Below the pieces are notes generated by a model. That model was not told the DNA's origin. It saw nothing but the letters and a program-made list of their open reading frames with translations, and did not search any database. The translations under genes and the position numbers were made by a program. 6,728 nt of DNA from Crocinitomicaceae bacterium (lineage in GTDB: Bacteria > Bacteroidota > Bacteroidia > Flavobacteriales_D > Crocinitomicaceae), in assembly GCA_013215515.1 (NCBI GenBank), contig JABSPC010000316.1, positions 1-6,728 on the forward strand, read 5' to 3'. Positions within the stretch are counted from its first letter, which is position 1. Each line of letters opens with the position of its first letter. Positions 1 to 5,714 of this stretch are shown here, piece by piece.

Positions 1-1549
1 AAATATTCATTGACATTTCTGTCTTGTATGTCTTTATTGCTTTCATTTTCTTCTTCAATTCTTTTCCAGAAGCTCCCATTGCAATTGCCGAAGCATATTT
101 CTTAAATAACTCTTCAGCTGTTATGTCTGAAGCCATTCTGTCCAACACTACGTTTCCGAATGCATCAAGTTTTTCAACTTTACCATCAGAATCGAATTTT
201 GTAATCTTGTCAATTACCTCTTCATTTCCAACAACCACGATATTACAATTGCTACCTGTAATATACTTTTGAGCAACCATTAAGATGTCCTCTTTAGTAA
301 CAGACTCCAATTGTTTCAAGTACGTTTGGTAATAGTCTTTTGGTAATTTATTTCTGATAATGCTCAATGCAAATCGTGCAACCGTTGAAGGTCGCTCAAG
401 AGAACGTGCGAAGCTTCCAGCCATAGATGACTTAGTCATGTTTAACTCGTCATCTTCGACATATCCTTCAGTAATACGCTCCAATTCCATTAGAATTTCA
501 ACGATTGATGAATCTGTTACTTCATTTTTAAAGTTACCACCGGCAGAGAAAGTACTTCCGTAATTGTTAACCGAAGCTCTCGATCTACAACCATATGTGT
601 AAGCTTTGTCCTCTCTTAAATTTTGCATCAAGCGGTTTCCAAACACTCCACCACCAAGAATTCCGTCAAGAACTTTAAGCTTCAAGTAATCTTCATGTCC
701 TGGAGTGATATAGATCGGATAAGTAATCGAAATTACCGATTGATCAGCTCCAGCTTTATTTATGAAAATAACTCTATTCCCTTTCACATTGTTAGCACTA
801 ACCAATTCCGTTTTGTAAACATCTCCACCAGTCCAAAAACCAAAGTTCTTTTTAACAGCAGCTTCTGTTTGTTCTCGGGTAATATCTCCAACAACTACTA
901 AATAACTTCCGCTTGGCGTAAATGTTTCAGTAAAGTATTGAACTATTGAAGCACGGTCGATATTGTCTAACGTCGCTTGTGTCATCACTTCACCATAAGG
1001 ATGAGTGCTAGGAAAGTTTGCAACGGCTTTCGCATTTCGAGACATAGATCCTTCGTCAGATTTTGTAGCCAATAAGTTAGACTCGTTCATCGAAATAATA
1101 CGATCAACTTCTGATTGAGGGAAGTTAGCATTCATTAATACATCAGACATTAATCCAAGTCCTGTTTCCATGTGCTTAGTTAAAGAAGACATTGAGATAT
1201 TATTGTGACTTGCTCTTAGTCTTGCTCCAATGTAATCAACAGCATTATCCAATTCATCTTTAGAACGATTCGTTGTACCTGACATGATCAATGATCCAGC
1301 TAATTCTGATAAACCTGCTTTATTACCTTCAACTTTAGGAGTTGCTCCCATAACAAGGTTGAAAGATACTTTAGGCATTTTGTGATTCTCTGAAAGGATA
1401 ACAGTTATACCGTTATCAGTAACAAATACTTCAGAGTTATTTATATTAATTGTTGGTGCTGGTGCAGCTTCTGGACGAATAGAACGATCTATTTGTCCGA
1501 AAAGTACAGTAGGCAAAATTAACGCGAGTGTTAAAATGTAATTTTTCAT
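1..1549 (-). CDS. Secreted M16 peptidase-like protein, non-catalytic subunit (partial, C-terminus off the left edge)
   Basis: This is an open frame of 516 codons from the ATG at 1549-1547 to the window edge, with no stop. The start gives a clean signal peptide (MKNYILTLALILPTVLFGQ), so export to the periplasm or outer envelope is expected. The fold is that of M16 (insulinase/processing peptidase) proteins. The inverted zinc motif HxxEH is replaced by ELAGS (residues 82-86, before the conserved GT), so no metal site is left. The substrate-contacting Arg/Tyr pair of the second M16 half is intact: R306 and Y319 in GNRLMQNLREDKAYTYG. It starts 9 nt after the stop of the zinc-containing subunit, so the two are co-transcribed and probably form a heterodimer, as in mitochondrial processing peptidase. 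After about residue 435 the chain continues past the M16 core with a region containing DAFGNVVLD, which I recall from the roughly 680-residue Bacteroidota members. On that basis about 150 residues are missing. The natural substrate is unknown. Confidence 0.93.
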   Translation of the reverse strand, partial: MKNYILTLALILPTVLFGQIDRSIRPEAAPAPTININNSEVFVTDNGITVILSENHKMPKVSFNLVMGATPKVEGNKAGLSELAGSLIMSGTTNRSKDELDNAVDYIGARLRASHNNISMSSLTKHMETGLGLMSDVLMNANFPQSEVDRIISMNESNLLATKSDEGSMSRNAKAVANFPSTHPYGEVMTQATLDNIDRASIVQYFTETFTPSGSYLVVVGDITREQTEAAVKKNFGFWTGGDVYKTELVSANNVKGNRVIFINKAGADQSVISITYPIYITPGHEDYLKLKVLDGILGGGVFGNRLMQNLREDKAYTYGCRSRASVNNYGSTFSAGGNFKNEVTDSSIVEILMELERITEGYVEDDELNMTKSSMAGSFARSLERPSTVARFALSIIRNKLPKDYYQTYLKQLESVTKEDILMVAQKYITGSNCNIVVVGNEEVIDKITKFDSDGKVEKLDAFGNVVLDRMASDITAEELFKKYASAIAMGASGKELKKKMKAIKTYKTEMSMNI

Positions 1550-1558
1550 AGTCGTTTC

Positions 1559-3049
1559 TTATTTTTCTTCGTTTTCAGATTCTTCAGCCCCTTTTTCCAT
1601 TGGTAAGTAGTGAAGTACAATTCGTGCGTCTTTCGTTAAGTATTTTTTAGCTACTCTTTGAATGTCTTCTCTAGTAACACTTAAAAAATTTGCCAATTCA
1701 GTATTAATTTTTTCCGCTCCACCATTGTAAACATGGTTGTCAGCTAAGTTCTCTGCAATTCCTGCAATAGTTGAATTAGAAGAAACAAACCTGTTTTCAT
1801 ATTGATTTTTAACTTTTTCAAATTCTTCTTGAGAAATTAGTTCATCCTGAATCAATTTAATTTGAACATCAATTTCTGCTTGAATCGCGTCCAATTCTTG
1901 ACCTGCTGCTCCAATTGCTCCAAAGATAGCTACTCCTGCTTGTTCCAATCCGAACGCTGCTGAGAACGCTTGAACCGCCATCTGTTTTTGCTCAACCAAT
2001 GATTTATTGATTCTTGAAGAAGTACCTCCAGATAAAACATCGTTCATCATTTGAAGTGCATACATGTCTTCATGTGTTTGATTCGGAATTTGGTATCCCA
2101 TAAATAAAGCGGGAAGTTGGATGTTGTCATGAACAATAGCCTTTTTAACCTCAGTTAGTTTTTCTTTTGGTTCTGTTGGTCTAGGAATAACGATTGGAGT
2201 GTTTGACAATTTTGTCAATAAAGACTTTGCCTCTTTTCCTTCTGGATTAAAGAAGTCATTAATATTAAATTTGTCCTTACTAACATAGTAAGCCTTTTTG
2301 AAAGCGTCTTCATCCATAGTTTCAAGATCACGGTATAAATTCAACGCTTGCCCTTTAGGAACAGAATTGAAGTATTTATTGATCCATTTTTTCGTTTCGT
2401 CGATATCAATGTCTCCAGCGATCGTCAATGTTGCGTTGGCAGGAACGTAGAATGTTCTGTAGAAATGTACATAATCCTTTTTTTCAGCCGCATCTAAATG
2501 TTCCATACTACCAATAGGCATCCATCTGTATGGATGATCAGGATACATTCTAGAGAACATTTCTTCAATGAATGATGAGTAAGGTTGGTCACGTTGACGC
2601 TTTTCCTCCTTCACAACACTTCGTTGAGTTTCAATTCCAGTGTTGTCCACTTTTGCATGAAGTAATCTTTCACTTTCCAGCCAAAGTCCCAATTCCAATT
2701 GATTTGAAGGTAAAATTTCATAATAGAACGTCCTGTCCCATGAAGTGTTAGCGTTTAATGTTCCGCCATTTTTTTCAACGAGTTCGCTGTATTCACCTCT
2801 GTCGATATTTTCAGATCCTTCAAAAAGCAAGTGCTCAAAAAAGTGAGCAAATCCAGTTCGTTCGTCTTTTTCATTTTTAGATCCTACATGGTATAAAACA
2901 GATACCGCAACGATTGGGGTAGAAGTCTCTTCATGAAGAATAACGTGAATACCATTGTCGAGATCATACTCAACGTATTCAATTTCTCTTTGAGAAAGTC
3001 CAGCAAAAGAAATTGATGCCAGAAGTCCAGTGATAATTAAGTTTTTCAT
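1559..3049 (-). CDS. Secreted M16 family zinc metallopeptidase, catalytic subunit
   Basis: This encodes a 496-residue zinc protease of the M16 family. Numbering is from the ATG at 3049-3047. That start gives a typical signal peptide (MKNLIITGLLASISFAGLSQ). An upstream in-frame ATG at 3064 would add MEQPR in front, which spoils the n-region, but it cannot be excluded. The zinc site is HFFEH (H69, E72 base, H73) with the third ligand E149 in VVKEEK, exactly 76 residues after H73 as in processing peptidases. The second M16 half (from about residue 305, DNIQLPALFMGY) keeps R346 but has V359 where the family's Tyr should be, so it needs the partner encoded just downstream for that function. Residues of about 236-285 form an insertion in the linker between the two halves that I do not recall from related proteins. 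The C-terminus ends in an acidic stretch (EESENEE). Peptide or signal-peptide-fragment degradation in the envelope is plausible; the substrate is unknown. Confidence 0.94.
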   Translation of the reverse strand: MKNLIITGLLASISFAGLSQREIEYVEYDLDNGIHVILHEETSTPIVAVSVLYHVGSKNEKDERTGFAHFFEHLLFEGSENIDRGEYSELVEKNGGTLNANTSWDRTFYYEILPSNQLELGLWLESERLLHAKVDNTGIETQRSVVKEEKRQRDQPYSSFIEEMFSRMYPDHPYRWMPIGSMEHLDAAEKKDYVHFYRTFYVPANATLTIAGDIDIDETKKWINKYFNSVPKGQALNLYRDLETMDEDAFKKAYYVSKDKFNINDFFNPEGKEAKSLLTKLSNTPIVIPRPTEPKEKLTEVKKAIVHDNIQLPALFMGYQIPNQTHEDMYALQMMNDVLSGGTSSRINKSLVEQKQMAVQAFSAAFGLEQAGVAIFGAIGAAGQELDAIQAEIDVQIKLIQDELISQEEFEKVKNQYENRFVSSNSTIAGIAENLADNHVYNGGAEKINTELANFLSVTREDIQRVAKKYLTKDARIVLHYLPMEKGAEESENEEK

Positions 3050-3078
3050 TCTTGGTTGTTCCATTTTTTGATAGGGTA

Positions 3079-3086
3079 CAAAGAAA
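3079..3086 (-). promoter_or_regulatory. Possible -7 box of the M16 operon promoter
   Basis: On the minus strand this reads TTTCTTTG, seven of eight positions of the Bacteroidota -7 consensus TAnnTTTG. Transcription would begin about 4-5 nt further on, giving a leader of roughly 10 nt to the ATG at 3064 or 25 nt to the ATG at 3049. I see no convincing -33 TTG at the expected distance, so this is a weak call supported mainly by position. Confidence 0.3.
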
Positions 3087-3179
3087 GTAAGAAAACTCTA
3101 TATACTTCGTTTTATTGTATGTTCGGACGTCAGTCATTACGAACGGCTTGGCATTTTTACGTCTGGCTTAAATTTTGAT

Positions 3180-3187
3180 TAACTTTG
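3180..3187 (+). promoter_or_regulatory. -7 promoter box TAACTTTG directly before the repeat-protein gene
   Basis: TAACTTTG matches the Bacteroidota -7 consensus TAnnTTTG at every fixed position. It ends 4 nt before the ATG at 3192 (TAACTTTG-TAGC-ATG). With the usual spacing the transcript would start at or next to the A of the ATG, so a leaderless mRNA is inferred. No clear TTG lies 17-23 nt upstream, so the -33 element is either degenerate or absent. Confidence 0.5.
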
Positions 3188-3191
3188 TAGC

Positions 3192-4271
3192 ATGAAGAAA
3201 ATCCTTACTGGTTTACTACTTTTTATCGCGTTCACAGGGAGTGCGCAAAACGTGATTCCGTTTGTTGATTTCAGCGGGTATTTCAAAAATTTTAAAGATG
3301 GGTTCTTTCGTCAAGTTGAGTTTCAGAGAATAAAAGAATTCAAAACAGGCGATAACGTTTGTGCATACATTGATTTTAAAGGAAATATAAGAGTGTTTGA
3401 TGGTAACGTAACAATTGACGTGGCAAACATCGAAACGGAATATGCGGTTTCAGACAATTTAATGGTCTGGAAAATTGCTGGAACGTTGAACTTGTGGGAT
3501 GCTGGGAATCAACAAACTCTTTCATATCGCGTAGGGCAATACAGAATAATGGACAGCGTAGTTGTCTTTCAAGACATGCGATTCAATACCGTTAACGCTT
3601 ATTATAAGGGCGAAATTCATGAATTGTATTCATGGCTTGGCGATCCAACTTTTCCTGATTTTGTTGGGGAAAACATTATTGCATTTAGAGACAACGGTAA
3701 CTTCAATAAAGTATTCTGGCACGGTGAGATTTTTGACCTAGATGTGTGGCACAACCCTTACTCTTTCTCAGGAGGAACAGATATACTAGCCTTTAACGAT
3801 CCAATTAATGGAACTTTTACAATTTTTGAAAATGGCGAATTTCTCGATGTCGAAATGTTTCATATGGGAACGTACCGCGTTGGACTAGGATTTGTTGCCT
3901 ACGAAAACTTAAACGGAGAATTGATGCTCTATAAGGATGGCGAAAGGGTTGAGTTAACAAATTTCGGGGCCAATTATTGGGATGTTAGAGATGATGTTGT
4001 GCTTTGGGAAGAGAATACATTCATGTATACGTATTACAACGGAGAAAAGATTGAAGTCGCTCGATATACACCGGAAGATTACAAGATTAAGAATGGTGTT
4101 ATCGCTTATAGAAACATTATGGGCGGAGTGAATATTTTCGTAAATGGGAAAAATCATGAAATCACCAATCAGATGGAATCAAGCTATACAATTCACGGGA
4201 ATTCGGTGCTTGTAGAGCTATTCAATAATTCCTATATCTTATTCAAAGACGGAAAATCATATACACTCTAG
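3192..4271 (+). CDS. Exported protein of nine ~35-residue repeats, unknown function
   Basis: This 359-residue protein is not one I can assign to a named family. It begins with a clear signal peptide (MKKILTGLLLFIAFTGSAQ, cleavage likely before N20), so it is exported. From residue 55 to the end it consists of nine degenerate units, opening at about residues 55 (NVCAY), 89 (NLMVW), 122 (SVVVF), 161 (NIIAF), 197 (DILAF), 233 (GFVAY), 268 (DVVLW), 302 (GVIAY) and 338 (SVLVE). The spacing is 33-39 residues. Each unit has a hydrophobic strand ending in an aromatic residue, a turn rich in N/D/G, a second strand, then a G-E/K turn (KGEIHEL, HGEIFDL, NGEFLDV, DGERVEL, NGEKIEV, NGKNHEI). This pattern suggests a beta-propeller or related all-beta repeat fold, perhaps for ligand or polysaccharide binding. 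No catalytic motif and no type IX secretion C-terminal domain are visible; the last unit runs to the stop. It stands alone between a divergent M16 operon and a gene with its own promoter. Confidence 0.9.
   Translation: MKKILTGLLLFIAFTGSAQNVIPFVDFSGYFKNFKDGFFRQVEFQRIKEFKTGDNVCAYIDFKGNIRVFDGNVTIDVANIETEYAVSDNLMVWKIAGTLNLWDAGNQQTLSYRVGQYRIMDSVVVFQDMRFNTVNAYYKGEIHELYSWLGDPTFPDFVGENIIAFRDNGNFNKVFWHGEIFDLDVWHNPYSFSGGTDILAFNDPINGTFTIFENGEFLDVEMFHMGTYRVGLGFVAYENLNGELMLYKDGERVELTNFGANYWDVRDDVVLWEENTFMYTYYNGEKIEVARYTPEDYKIKNGVIAYRNIMGGVNIFVNGKNHEITNQMESSYTIHGNSVLVELFNNSYILFKDGKSYTL
3354..4268 (+). repeat. Nine tandem degenerate protein repeats (~35 aa each) within the exported protein
   Basis: The repeats are visible only at the protein level and are too diverged to see in the DNA. 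The common pattern is a hydrophobic strand with a terminal aromatic, a polar turn, a second strand with a Phe/Tyr, then G-E/K-x-hydrophobic. Units 3 to 8 are the clearest. A four-stranded propeller blade is usually 40 residues or longer, so 35-residue units could be short blades or three-stranded units. Confidence 0.75.
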
Positions 4272-4293
4272 ATAACTTATTAACATTCGCTAA

Positions 4294-4320
4294 TTGAACC
4301 AAAATCTCTGCTTATCTTTG
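4294..4320 (+). promoter_or_regulatory. Promoter of the DUF4494 gene: TTG-N16-TATCTTTG
   Basis: TATCTTTG at 4313-4320 is a full match to the Bacteroidota -7 consensus TAnnTTTG. A TTG at 4294-4296 lies 16 nt upstream, close to the usual 17-23 nt spacing of the -33 element. The predicted start is near 4324-4326, which leaves a leader of about 20 nt before the ATG at 4347. The DUF4494 gene, and perhaps the downstream pdxH and M16 genes, would be read from here. Confidence 0.55.
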
Positions 4321-4328
4321 GTTTTCAA
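4294..4328. repeat. Inverted repeat over the DUF4494 promoter
   Basis: AACCAAA (4297-4303) is the exact reverse complement of TTTGGTT (4317-4323). Alternatively, TTGAACCAAA (4294-4303) pairs with TTTGG and TTCAA (4317-4321 and 4324-4328) around a two-base bulge, giving ten pairs. The arms coincide with the -33 and -7 boxes, so it could be an operator. It also lies 22 nt after the stop of the upstream repeat-protein gene and is followed by a T-rich stretch, so it could instead act as a weak terminator. Confidence 0.35.
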
Positions 4329-4346
4329 TTTTAAACAATACACGCG

Positions 4347-5006
4347 ATGAATAATTGGTTCACTGTAAAAGTAAAATACACAAAACAACTTGATAATGGT
4401 GCTTTGAAAAGGGTTTCGGAACCTTATCTTTTAGCTGCAATGACGTTCACGGACGCTGAGGCTCGGATTTATGAAGAACTAGGTCAGATTATCCGAGGTG
4501 AGTTCAACGTTGTAGGTATTTCTAGAACTGAAGTTCATGATATTTTTGCTTACGATGATGCAGATGTTTTTTACAAGGTAAAGATCAAGTATGAAGGCGT
4601 TGATGGAGATTCTGAAAAGCCTAAAAAAGTTACTCAAAACTTCCTAGTATCGGCAAATTCAGTAAAAGAAGCATACGAAAGAATAAAAGAAAGTTTGTCA
4701 ACCCTTTTGGTTGATTTCGAGATTCCATCGATTATTGTTTCTCCAATTGTTGAAATTTTTCCTTACGCTGAAAACTTAGATAAGGAAATTAGTAGAACTC
4801 CAATGGCAGAAATAGAATTGGAAGATTCTGATGAAGATGATGACGCTCCAAATGGTGGAGGTGTGTTCTCTGCTGCTGGTTCTGATGTTGACGACAAGGA
4901 TGAGAAAGAAGATTCGGAAGAATTTGATGGGGAATCGGAAGATGACCAAGCCGATGATAATGACGGAGGGGAAAGTGAGATCGAAGACTCAACGGATAAA
5001 GATTAA
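4347..5006 (+). CDS. DUF4494 domain protein with a long acidic C-terminal tail
   Basis: This is a 219-residue, probably cytoplasmic protein with no signal peptide or membrane segment. Residues 1-142 match what I recall of DUF4494: the start MNNWFTVKVKY, then EPYLLAAMTFTDAEARI, then a C-terminal VEIFPY. Function is unknown. The domain is an internal duplication: residues 4-69 align with 75-140 (WFTVKVKY with FYKVKIKY, KRVSEPYLLAA with KKVTQNFLVSA, DIFAY with EIFPY), with about 18 identities. Each unit looks like strand-strand-helix-strand. Residues 154-219 are a low-complexity tail with 32 Asp/Glu among 66 residues and only three Lys, surely disordered; as I recall the family is usually only about 150 residues long. 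It has its own promoter and lies 58 nt before pdxH. I recall DUF4494 genes near other vitamin B6 genes (YggS) in Bacteroidota, so a link to pyridoxal phosphate is possible but unproven. Confidence 0.88.
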   Translation: MNNWFTVKVKYTKQLDNGALKRVSEPYLLAAMTFTDAEARIYEELGQIIRGEFNVVGISRTEVHDIFAYDDADVFYKVKIKYEGVDGDSEKPKKVTQNFLVSANSVKEAYERIKESLSTLLVDFEIPSIIVSPIVEIFPYAENLDKEISRTPMAEIELEDSDEDDDAPNGGGVFSAAGSDVDDKDEKEDSEEFDGESEDDQADDNDGGESEIEDSTDKD

Positions 5007-5017
5007 TCGCAGCTTTT

Positions 5018-5041
5018 TTGGAATTCAAAAATGGATTCCAA
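5018..5041. terminator. Hairpin between the DUF4494 gene and pdxH; possible weak terminator
   Basis: TTGGAATTC (5018-5026) and GGATTCCAA (5033-5041) form a nine-pair stem, including one T-G wobble, with a six-base loop AAAAAT. It starts 11 nt after the DUF4494 stop. A run of T lies before the stem rather than after it, so it does not meet the usual rule for an intrinsic terminator on the plus strand. It may instead be an mRNA-processing or stability hairpin, separating expression of the two genes. Confidence 0.35.
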
Positions 5042-5053
5042 CTCAACCTTAAT

Positions 5054-5061
5054 TAGCTTTA
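5054..5061 (+). promoter_or_regulatory. Possible -7 box TAGCTTTA before pdxH
   Basis: TAGCTTTA matches TAnnTTTG except for the last base and ends 3 nt before the pdxH ATG. If used, it would give a leaderless transcript, like the box before the repeat-protein gene. No TTG is found at the right distance upstream, and read-through from the DUF4494 promoter is an alternative. Confidence 0.25.
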
Positions 5062-5064
5062 ATC

Positions 5065-5712
5065 ATGAAAGACATACTTGATTCTTTTAGATTGGGACAC
5101 CATGAATTTAATGGAGGTAAAGACGGGTTTGAATTGAATGGACTTGACCCATATCAATTGTTCGAATTGTGGACAAGTGAAGCTGTTGATACTAAAGAAG
5201 TTGAACCGAATGCATTTGTTCTATCTACTGTAAATAGTGAAGGACAGGCGAGTTCTAGAATTGTTTACTTGAAGGATATCTTAGAAGGTCAGTTCATTTT
5301 TTACACGAATTACGCAAGTAAGAAGGGGGCTAATATTGCAACGAATTCAAAAGTTTCAATGCTGTTTTTCTGGGCCAATAGTTCACGCCAGATTCGAATG
5401 GAAGGAGTATGTTCAAAAGTAGCGCCAAGTGTTAGTGATGCTTATTTTGCTTATCGACCAAGAGGTAGCCAAATTGGAGCTTGGGCTTCAAATCAAAGTG
5501 ATGAACTTTTAGATCGATCTGAATTAGAAAATAAAGTTAAGAATTACGAAAGTAAATTTCCAAATGAAGTCCCTCGACCGGAGCATTGGGGAGGATATGG
5601 GATTGAGCCAATTCGCTTTGAGTTTTGGCAAGGTCGACCGTCCAGATTACACGATAGAATAGAATTTGAGAAAAAGAACGATGCTTGGTCAATTCGTCGT
5701 TTGAACCCATAA
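5065..5712 (+). CDS. pdxH: Pyridoxamine/pyridoxine 5'-phosphate oxidase
   Basis: This FMN enzyme oxidises pyridoxine 5'-phosphate or pyridoxamine 5'-phosphate with oxygen to pyridoxal 5'-phosphate, releasing hydrogen peroxide. It serves vitamin B6 salvage in the cytoplasm. The 215-residue length is normal for the family. Visible family blocks are RIVYLK (R65, K70), FYTNYASKKGANI (79-91) and RQIRMEG (108-114) for FMN binding, then YFAYRPRGSQIGAW (Y127, R131 and S135, matching the substrate-phosphate contacts of the E. coli enzyme), and the C-terminal signature FEFWQGRPSRLHDRI with R194 and H196, ending WSIRRLNP. The N-terminal lid segment, RREY in E. coli (R14, Y17), aligns with HHEF at residues 12-15, so two residues that help bind substrate are changed. 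The ATG at 5065 is the only start that keeps this segment. The stop is 2 nt before the next M16 gene, so the two are an operon. Confidence 0.96.
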   Translation: MKDILDSFRLGHHEFNGGKDGFELNGLDPYQLFELWTSEAVDTKEVEPNAFVLSTVNSEGQASSRIVYLKDILEGQFIFYTNYASKKGANIATNSKVSMLFFWANSSRQIRMEGVCSKVAPSVSDAYFAYRPRGSQIGAWASNQSDELLDRSELENKVKNYESKFPNEVPRPEHWGGYGIEPIRFEFWQGRPSRLHDRIEFEKKNDAWSIRRLNP

Positions 5713-5714
5713 AT

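Larger units (their letters stand above)
3065..3191. other. Divergent intergenic region
   Basis: This stretch separates the leftward M16 operon from the rightward repeat-protein gene and must hold both promoters. Bases 3121-3170 are about 48% GC, richer than the surroundings. They contain GTTCG (3121-3125) and its inverse CGAAC (3140-3144), and GACGT (3126-3130) with its inverse ACGTC (3159-3163). No open frame or clear terminator is seen. The patch could hold a shared regulatory site or a decayed dispersed intergenic repeat. Confidence 0.6.

Noticed and set aside
24..901. Three plus-strand open frames (24-272, 360-563, 623-901)
   Set aside because: They lie antisense to the M16 non-catalytic subunit, which is open and well conserved across the whole stretch. 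Their translations are low-complexity and Ser/Asn/Ile-rich.
1..1549. Non-catalytic M16 subunit as a pseudogene, because the zinc motif is lost
   Set aside because: The frame is intact over 516 codons, the Arg/Tyr block is well kept, and the partner gene lacks exactly that function. This fits a specialised subunit and not decay.
3954..4157. Minus-strand open frame of 67 codons
   Set aside because: It is antisense within the repeat-protein gene, whose repeat pattern continues unbroken through it.
4191..4271. Type IX secretion sorting domain at the end of the repeat protein
   Set aside because: The C-terminus is simply the ninth repeat. The roughly 70-90 residue domain with its PNP-like start and basic end is absent.
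4806..5003. Acidic tail as a separate gene or a frameshift artefact
   Set aside because: It is continuous with the DUF4494 frame, with consistent codon use and no internal start preceded by a promoter box.
4789..5046. Minus-strand His/Leu-rich open frame of 85 codons
   Set aside because: The composition is a by-product of the GAT/GAA-rich acidic tail read on the other strand.
4831..5052. Plus-strand Met/Lys-rich open frame of 73 codons
   Set aside because: It is a shifted reading of the same acidic-tail DNA. There is no sign of a frameshift, because the DUF4494 frame ends naturally at 5006.
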